In this document: one piece after another, positions 57,055 to 64,000 of the stretch
How positions within the stretch are numbered: the first letter of the stretch is position 1
Layout of the letters: the number at the start of each line of letters is the position of its first letter
From: Lichenostomus cassidix
Taxonomy: Eukaryota; Chordata; Aves; Passeriformes; Meliphagidae
DNA length: 64,000 bases
NCBI GenBank assembly: GCA_008360975.2
Contig: CM039184.1
Location: forward strand, 35,885,797 to 35,949,796
Direction of reading: 5' to 3'
Position numbers and translations under genes: made by a program
Notes under the pieces: model-generated
The model's database searches: none
Seen by the model: the letters and a program-made list of their open reading frames with translations, nothing else
What the model was told of the DNA's origin: nothing

Positions 57055-58129
57055 AGAAGCCACCCTGGAAAGCGTCCCCCTGCAGCCGCAACTGCGGCAG
57101 GGGAGTAGTCGCATTTGGGAAGCCATTTGCCCGACGAGAAGCTTGCATTCAGCGAGAAAACCGAAGGGGCAGCCGGTAGCCTCTGGAAAAAAGTCGCACT
57201 TTTCAAAGAGGTCGGCCGAACGGCGGTGGACCATCCCGAGTGCTTTTTTTTGATTCTCCGTGCGTGGTAAGCCCTCTGGAAAGCCCCTTGGGAGGAGAGC
57301 CAGTGAAAGCCTGGTCGGCTTGGTACGGGGGTCCCTTTTTTCTTTTTAGTTTGTCCTTTTTGCCTCGGGGTGGGTGGAGGGTTAGAGGTAGCGTCTTGTC
57401 GAGGTGAAAAGAGTCGCACTCCATGCAAAATCTCGACAAGAAAAAACCCACTTCTAACAAGGGGAAACCTAAGTTTTGTACCCCCATTTTGGGAGAAGTT
57501 TTTCTTATAAAATTAGACATATTTTATAAGGAATGGGGAATCAGCTGTTGTGTGGGAAGTTTTTGCGCGCGAGAAATAAAGTAAACTAATCTGTGTTTTG
57601 TTTTATTTAGTTATCTGGCAGTGAAAAACCCTTGTTCTCCCCCTAATAAGCACCTTCGCTGCATGTATCCCCCAACATGGTGCCAGCCATGTGTTAGTAG
57701 CACCCCCTCCTCCACCAGCTCGTGCTCCCCCTCTGTCCCTCAGGAGACAGCTGATCGTATGTTTTTCAGCCTCTCCTGTCCCTTTCCCGGGTTAGAACTG
57801 ATCACTCTAACTCGAGATCCCTGCTAACCTCCTTTCCTGTGCCCCAAACCTCAGCTGAGCTGACTCCACGTGTTTTCCAATATAGCGCCAGCCGCATGGT
57901 CAAGTACGCCATGTTGTCTTCTTGCCCTTAAAATTTTCCCGAGCTTGCCGAAGCTCCGCCCCCTGCGTCCCTCGTGTTCCGTTGTAGCCCCTCCCCCCGC
58001 GTCGGTGAGCGCTCCCTTCGGTCGCGGATCCCTCCCCATCTGAGTGTTTCCCTTCGGTGCGGGCCCCTCCTCCCATCCTCTCAGGTGTTCCCTCTCAGCC
58101 AGAAGCAGCTATAGCCTGGCCGGGAGCAG

Positions 58130-58355
58130 AGCCGCACCTCCAGTTGCTCGCGGCAGGCTCGGAGGAGCCGGTGGGGCTGCACCTCTAGCTCCCCGCGGCA
58201 GACACTGCCCCCAGAGCCTAGTAGAGCTGCGCCAGAGCAGTCCCTGAAGCTGTGCTGCCGTCCGGCCATGCTGGGGCCTAGTGGAACTGTTCCAGACACA
58301 GCAGAGCCACAGCAGGGAAGAGCTGTGTGTCACCCAGTGGAGCTGTGCTGCGTCC
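58130..58355 (+). repeat. Degenerate internal repeats in the GC-rich segment
   Basis: The block of type GC(C/T)GCACCTC(C/T)AG(T/C)T ... CGCGGCAG occurs twice, about 45 bases apart (near 58131 and 58176). Three further looser copies of C(C/T)(T/C)AGT(A/G)GA(G/A)CTG follow near 58217, 58276 and 58333. Copies differ in spacing, so this is old, imperfect repetition rather than a clean tandem array. Confidence 0.6.
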
Positions 58356-58613
58356 AAAGTTTTCTCCCTCTCCTAAGCTGAGAAAAACTTCGGTGACAAC
58401 CCCGTTGCTGCTGCAAACCCTGCCTTCATCTTAGCAGCCCCAGCAAAAGAAAAACAAACTAGAAACATGACTGCAGTCTGAAAATTCAGTCTATACTGAA
58501 CTCCAACATCAAAATCAGCCAGCTACATCATCGTTTTCCCCATACTCACAGCAAAACTAATTTTGTCATTGCTTTACATTATGTTGTTTTACCATTTTCC
58601 TGTTGTTTAAAAA

Positions 58614-58637
58614 TTTCCTATAAAAGCTTTTAGGAAA
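58614..58637. repeat. Imperfect 24-bp palindrome inside the LTR element
   Basis: TTTCCTATAAAAGC followed by TTTTAGGAAA pairs around the central AAAAGCTTTT. It lies about 40 bases before the 3' LTR. It could form a hairpin in element RNA; no role is known. Confidence 0.6.
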
Positions 58638-58677
58638 AGCCTTTCCTTCTTTAATTTAGTAAAAAATAGAGAAATAT

Positions 58678-59242
58678 TGTGATAATAGCTGCAAGTTCCC
58701 CACACCCCTTTCTTAACGACTGTACTTGTCACCTATTGTCCTGCCTTCCCTACTCCACATAGTCCTAGCCACGCCCCCAGTTTTCCCTATTGGTTCCTGT
58801 ACTCCTAACTCCGCCCCTATACCTCCCCTGTACCCAGAGGTCACTGGGCCTGTGTGCTGTCCCTGCCCCTCTCTGTTTCCCTATAAAACCCCTTACCCTC
58901 CACCATCTTGCTGTCTATGCTCCACGTGTGTTTATGCTCCACATGTGGCTGTGCATGTGAGGCCTTCGCCCTCGAGGCATCTCTGCCTCGGGGAGGTCGT
59001 TGGCCTCTGCTGCACCATGCGAATAAACATCTTCCATGGACACAACGCATAGACCCTCCTCGCCTCCTTTATCACCGCCGGTTGTGGAAGCAGACGAACC
59101 AGAGCTAGCCTTATGGCTCCCCGGCCGGTGAGAGCGCAGTGTCTGCCCTGGGACAGAGGGTTTGGAGCACTGAGGCGCTGAACCGGGCTGGGTAGAGAAG
59201 CTCTAGGGTAAAGTCTGCTGCAACATCCTCTAAACCGCAACA
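58678..59242 (+). repeat. 3' LTR of the short ERVK-like element
   Basis: Same length (565 bp) and layout as the 5' LTR: TATAAAA at 58882-58888, AATAAA at 59022-59027, end ACCGCAACA. By eye it differs from the 5' LTR at about a dozen substitutions and two compensating single-base indels (near the GTGCATGTG and TGTCTGCCC segments). The following host bases (GAAGTC) do not repeat those before the 5' LTR (GTCTAT). Confidence 0.92.
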
Positions 59243-62200
59243 GAAGTCGGATAGATAGTTGTATACCTGATTTGTATACCTGACATTTCTTCAATGACTA
59301 GGAAGTCAAAGCAGAAGATACTGCATGCCTTTGGTAGTAGTACAGAGAGATATTCTGGATGCCCAGCTCAAATGAGTAGCTACAGTCATGCAGCTTTCAC
59401 TGGGCCTGAGGTGCTGGAATATTCTCCGTATTTTGTGTGACAGCTGGGACAAGAAACTGTTGGTTGTGTTTCAGGAAGAATCTTGGAGATTTTACTCAAC
59501 ATTCAACATTTTGCTGTTGCTATTGTTCATCAATGGAAAACATTTGTTTGTGGATTTATATATTGGCAAAGAGTACAAAAGTGTTTTAAGCTTAATGTCT
59601 GACTTTTTTATGAAATTGAATGGCAAAAACCATGGCTAAAATTCAGGAAGCGAAGGCTACCAGTGTTGGCTTTTTTAAAATCTGCAGTTCTCTTCAACTA
59701 GTTTGATCAGTAGGTATGAAACTGCACCTTCAGGTAGTACAACAGTATGATCACCATAGTGCATTGTGCCTTACAAAGAGAAAATATGTCATCTCCACCT
59801 GCAGCTTTTCTACATGAAAAAGTGTAGTTCAGAGTGCCTGTCTTCTGCATGTTCCATAGTCTAGAAACACTGTTCTTGTTGGAGAACTTGAAAGATTACC
59901 CCTTGTCTTCTCGCAATAAGTAATAGAAGTTATACCTGGAAATCTTGACGGCACCACAAAGGTCTGGAATTAGTCATAAGTTACCTGTACAGATAGGCAT
60001 TTAGATCCATATGACATGTTTATATCAGTAGAGAAATTTAAATGGAACCTGCAGTCATTATTTTTGTTTTATTCTCCATATTCCATAAAAATCTCATTGA
60101 ATTTCAGCTCCAGGTTCTAGAAAACATTAGATTATTTTGCTGTGACTCACCCATCAAGTCTTACTGAGGTGCATACACAAAATATTCCAATTCAGCTTCC
60201 AAAAAATCTGGAAGTAAATTATGGGTCACAACCACACAAATGAATCCAGATTACAAATCAAAATAAATGAAATGGGAATTTTAGTACTTTATTCTGGAAA
60301 GCTTTAGTTATATTATGTTTCTAAATTCTGCACTGGAGGCAGTTTTGCAAAATGGCCACACCTTATTCTATTTGTGTCAGTTACATGGCTGCTCTCAGTG
60401 AAAAACAGTCAGTTTGAACTTCTGTTTTACTGTAGATATTTTTTATTATATTTTCAGAACTATGACTTGTTCATGAACAGAATACAGTCATTTTTAGTTC
60501 TTGGTTAACTTTTAAATTTCCATTAATACTGCAAATGCACAAGAACAACTAAGTCAGATCCTCTGCCAAAGTTCTTTCATCTAAAGCTATTGAAAATGTC
60601 CAAAACTTTTTAAAGGAGTTTTTCATTATTACAGTGTCACTTATTCTAAAGTTTGCAATTAATTCTGAGATGCTGGCTGCATAAAATAATTTTTAATTTA
60701 ATTTTATAAAGGAAGTTTCAATTCTTCGTAAACCATTGAAAGAATATCTAGAAAGGTCTAGAACCCAAAACGTTGCTATGTTTTCTTTTTTTTTTTCTCA
60801 GACATACGAACTCTGTTATTAGGTACATTTGACTATATCTCTATGGTCAGAAGTTCAGAAGAACTTGGGCTCAGGATGCTATAAAAAATAAACTTGAGAC
60901 TTAGTCTTGATTTGGTTTGTTGTTGTTTTACAGCTACAAACCAGAAAGGTTAACCTAATGCTTAATAAGACAAGATTATTTTTTCATTTTTCTTATGCAT
61001 GTATCTATTTATAGTTTATATGTCTGGTTTTTGGTATATTCAAGTTGAATAAACTGTCTTCAAGTGCAGGAAATATGTGGAAGCCATCCTTGTCACTGAG
61101 CCTTTTATCAAAATAACATAAACACAGTTGATTAACCAAGGAATGAACACTATTGCTCCATAATCACTCACTGGAGAGTTGCTTCTGAAAACAGTTTAAA
61201 ACCCACTGGCTTGAGGGGACAGGAAAAGAAGGCTGCTACCAGCTTCTGCAAAGGCCATCAACTCCAGCAATGACAAAGCTCCTGGTGAGTTTTAAAAATC
61301 AATTTAATCAGCCATTTTTGCTACTCCAAACCAAACATAAAAGTCTGAACTTTTTTCTTCAGTGCAGAGCTCATTTGCTGCCCAGATTCTGGAAATTTAG
61401 TTCTGGAATCATACAATCCAAACACTATCAATTTTTTTTTCCCAAAATCATTTATAAAACATCAGAGGACTCCAAAAGGAAAAAAATTATATTTCCTTTA
61501 CTTTTTCAGAGTCAGAAAAGGAGCTTAAAAGCCTGGAGTTATTTCCTGAGAAGGAAACTCAAATAGAGATGTCAGGAAGAATACAGGAATATTTGCATTT
61601 TATAACACAGAAAGAGGTTAGGAAAAGGTATAGAATAGTACAATAATTCTCATATGCTTCACAGAGGCCAGTAGATAAACACAGTGATATTATTTGTCTT
61701 CACTTCCAACTTGTGTAAGGATTATTTTCAGTGTTAATAGGAAAAAATATTTCCTTAGATTTGAAAATTCATCTATTGGCACTTGATAACCATGGCGTGT
61801 TTTCATCTATCCCAGCCTCTTCTATGCATAGCATCACTCAGCTTATCCATCTGCTGCACTGTCTATCACAGCTTATCAGCAAATAAGATACTTCACTCAT
61901 GTTTCTATGCACAGCTTCAAATCAATCTCATTCTCAGCAGGCACCTGAAAACCCTTCCTCAATACCCGTTAGTGATATGCAATATGAAACATCACCCTTG
62001 ATCCTCTGTTGCAAGCAGTTGGTGCCATGTCCCAGCTTGCAACTTGTTGAGACAGCTGGGACATGGCTGTGCAGCCTTTGTTTTGCATTTTCTTGTCCCT
62101 TTCTACTTCATTATGCTGTTGTAAAACTAGACAGCATTTTACCTGGTATTTTCCACCACATAGCACCTGAATTCCAAGATTCCCTTCTAAAAAGTTATCC

Positions 62201-64000
62201 TAGACTAAAACTTTCAGAGCAGAAGTGTACAAAAAAAAATATTAACTGTTTCTGTTTGGTAAATCATTGTGTATAGGAATAATTATTTTTAATTTGAAAA
62301 AAAAAAGATTATATTTGTTTAGTAATTCATGTCTTGTATATATAGTAATGTGTTTTTCCAAGCATACTTTGGTTGCATCCTATAGAGTTTCCTTATAATA
62401 TGGAATAGATGTTGTATCTTGGGAGGGTGATATGATTTCTCTGCTTAGAATGCAGGCTCAGCAGAGGGATTTGCATGGATTAGTCTGGACAGATAAAGAA
62501 CCAGACAGCTGCAGACCCTCTAGAATTTGTAAAACCTCTGTCTACTCCTGACTGTGACCCAGGATCAGAATGGCACAGACAAGTGTATGAAAAAATAAAG
62601 GATGTTATATAATGTAACACCCAAACTTGCACAAAAACAATATTTTTTTTTTTCTTGATAGAAGGAATTTGATTGCCAAATAGGGAAAAAATTGACCTAT
62701 TTTTCCAATTTTGAAACTGTAAAGTGCCATTATTACAAGTCCTCACTTTCACTCATCTGAGATAAAAACCACAGATGTTTCTTTTTGCCAGTTCAGTGTT
62801 AATACATTGCTGTATATATTCCACAGATGTTTTCAGAATATTTTCAGCAAAGAAAGGCATATATTTCCTTGTATTTGAGACAATATTCTAAATGATTAAT
62901 CTGAGGAAAAATATTTGGTGAAACTTTTCAGCATTAAGGTTTGCAATGTGTACAAGTGAACATTTCTTCCAATCACTCTATGGAAAGACAACATAGAATA
63001 GTTACAATAGAACACAATTAGAAATGCTCACTTGAAGAAAGATGAAGCTAAAGAAATTAAACAGCTGTGGCTCATGAAATTATGGTAATTTAAAGACAGG
63101 TTATTGTGGTTTAAAGGCACATTTTATTTGTAAATGCAGGTTAATCTCATTAGTGGGGGGGTACAGAAGGATCAATAACATGCTTCCTATCAACATTCAG
63201 TCCTTTTCAGACTGAATCAAGAAATACCCATGAGCACAAATATGGTAAGGCCAAAAAAGAGACGTGAATTTCAGTGTGTTAGTAGTCTGCACTGTTATTT
63301 GCCATCCTGTCTCTCCGTGGCCAAATCCTCCAATGCACTTTGAGCACATGCATTATGCTAAGCATATTAACACACACTGAGTAAAAATTGCTGTAAATCT
63401 GCATTAAAATTAAGTATTGTACCTGACCTTTAATACTCAGAAAACCCTGAGCAAGTTTATCAGTCACATTTCCTAGAATAAAAGCAGACTTTTGGTATGG
63501 CCTACTATGTACTCAATAGTCTAACTCTTTTGTGTATTTAGTATTCTGACTCTGAACATTTGCAGCTGAAAATGTTGGCATTGATATTATTCTGATCCTG
63601 TATGACTGAATAATCTGCTCTTATTTTTTGTTGGTAATTGCCAACAATATATATGACACTGCTCTTAATGATCACAAAATCTTTTCGCCTTAGGAGATAC
63701 ACTGAGAATAAAAGATGAGCACAGCTTGAGGTACAAAAAAAACTCTCTAAGGAACGTTTCAGGGCATTGTGATGAAAGTTGAAATTTAAGTTCCACTGCA
63801 CCAGTAAGAAAAGTATTGGCTTTCCTGTAGGATATGATTTCCATATTGCTAAAATATATTTAACTTACATGACCAAGAAATCCAACTGATTTGTCAGATT
63901 TTTAAGGTTATATGTGCTCAGGTACATTACTATTTATCTCAAATGAAAAACTTCACATATTAATTTGTGTTAATTATGTTAATTTCATATAATGAAATAC

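Larger units (their letters stand above)
57055..58677 (+). other. Internal region of the short LTR element, no viral genes
   Basis: About 1.62 kb. The leader runs to 57532. It includes a possible splice donor at 57267 (GTGGTAAGC) and a possible acceptor at 57609-57610, where a CTAAT and T-rich tract precede TTTAG. An ATG at 57533 opens a frame starting Met-Gly that stops after 16 codons; it resembles only the first residues of a myristoylated Gag. From about 57900 to 58375 the sequence is GC- and CpG-rich with repeated motifs. Near 58440-58677 it turns AT-rich. A polypurine tract before the 3' LTR is poor (AAAAAATAGAGAAATAT). Small frames at 57621-57827 and 58044-58247 show no known domain. 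Confidence 0.75.
56470..59242 (+). mobile_element. Short ERVK-like LTR element, 2.77 kb, two LTRs
   Basis: Complete LTR-internal-LTR structure: 565-bp LTRs at 56470-57034 and 58678-59242 enclose 1643 bp. A tRNA-Lys type primer-binding site begins two bases after the 5' LTR. The internal region has a leader, a tiny gag-like start and a GC-rich non-viral-looking segment. I see no gag body, protease, reverse transcriptase, integrase or env, so it could only have moved with proteins from a related virus. The LTRs differ at roughly 14 sites, which suggests recent insertion. It is antisense to GLRA3 inside a large intron. Calling it ERVK-like rests on the Lys primer and the LTR layout; no consensus was compared. 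Confidence 0.88.

Noticed and set aside
56633..57148. 171-codon open frame on the minus strand
   Set aside because: Also antisense to the 5' LTR. A related frame recurs over the 3' LTR (58932-59294), which reflects LTR identity and not coding.
56724..57428. 234-codon open frame on the minus strand
   Set aside because: It runs antisense through the 5' LTR, primer-binding site and leader of the LTR element. GC-rich sequence lacks stops, and no domain is recognisable.

Overview
The window looks like bird genomic DNA, most likely from a passerine or a near relative. It is AT-rich and intron-dominated, with CR1 LINE fragments and avian-type ERVL and ERVK LTR elements. The single recognisable gene is the glycine receptor alpha-3 subunit gene (GLRA3), on the minus strand.

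Six consecutive coding exons can be placed to the base by homology, reading frame and GT-AG splice sites. In transcript order they are 44455-44678 (224 bp), 41522-41604 (83 bp), 30649-30786 (138 bp), 18502-18716 (215 bp), 16790-16936 (147 bp) and the terminal coding exon 7795-8064 (270 bp with stop). Together they give 1077 nt, i.e. 358 residues and a stop. They cover most of the extracellular domain, all four membrane segments and the M3-M4 loop. The signal peptide and N-terminus (about 90 residues) are not found and must lie upstream, beyond base 64000. Subtype alpha-3 is indicated by the [13 protein letters not shown] end of the 224-bp exon and by the M3-M4 loop. Frame is kept at every junction, so the gene appears functional.

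Layout. 1-7794: GLRA3 3' flank or 3' UTR with two CR1 fragments. 7795-44678: the six exons and their introns, with a weak CR1 fragment near 26.1 kb, a 29-nt poly(T) tract, a CR1 at 29.9-30.2 kb and a minisatellite at 16.1 kb. 44679-64000: a partial large intron (more than 19 kb) with a CR1 at 49.4 kb and a cluster of three unrelated LTR elements at 54.1-59.2 kb. These are an ERVL-type LTR, a 263-bp solo LTR with a perfect 6-bp target duplication, and a 2.77-kb element with two nearly identical 565-bp LTRs, a tRNA-Lys primer-binding site and a 1.64-kb internal region with no recognisable gag, pol or env. All three are antisense to GLRA3.

Most interesting points: the short Lys-primed LTR element with a GC-rich internally repetitive insert of unknown origin; a genomic proline codon at the position of the known GLRA3 C-to-U editing site; and an extra cysteine next to the ligand-binding loop-C disulfide. 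No bacterial-type system, CRISPR array, tRNA or rRNA was seen.
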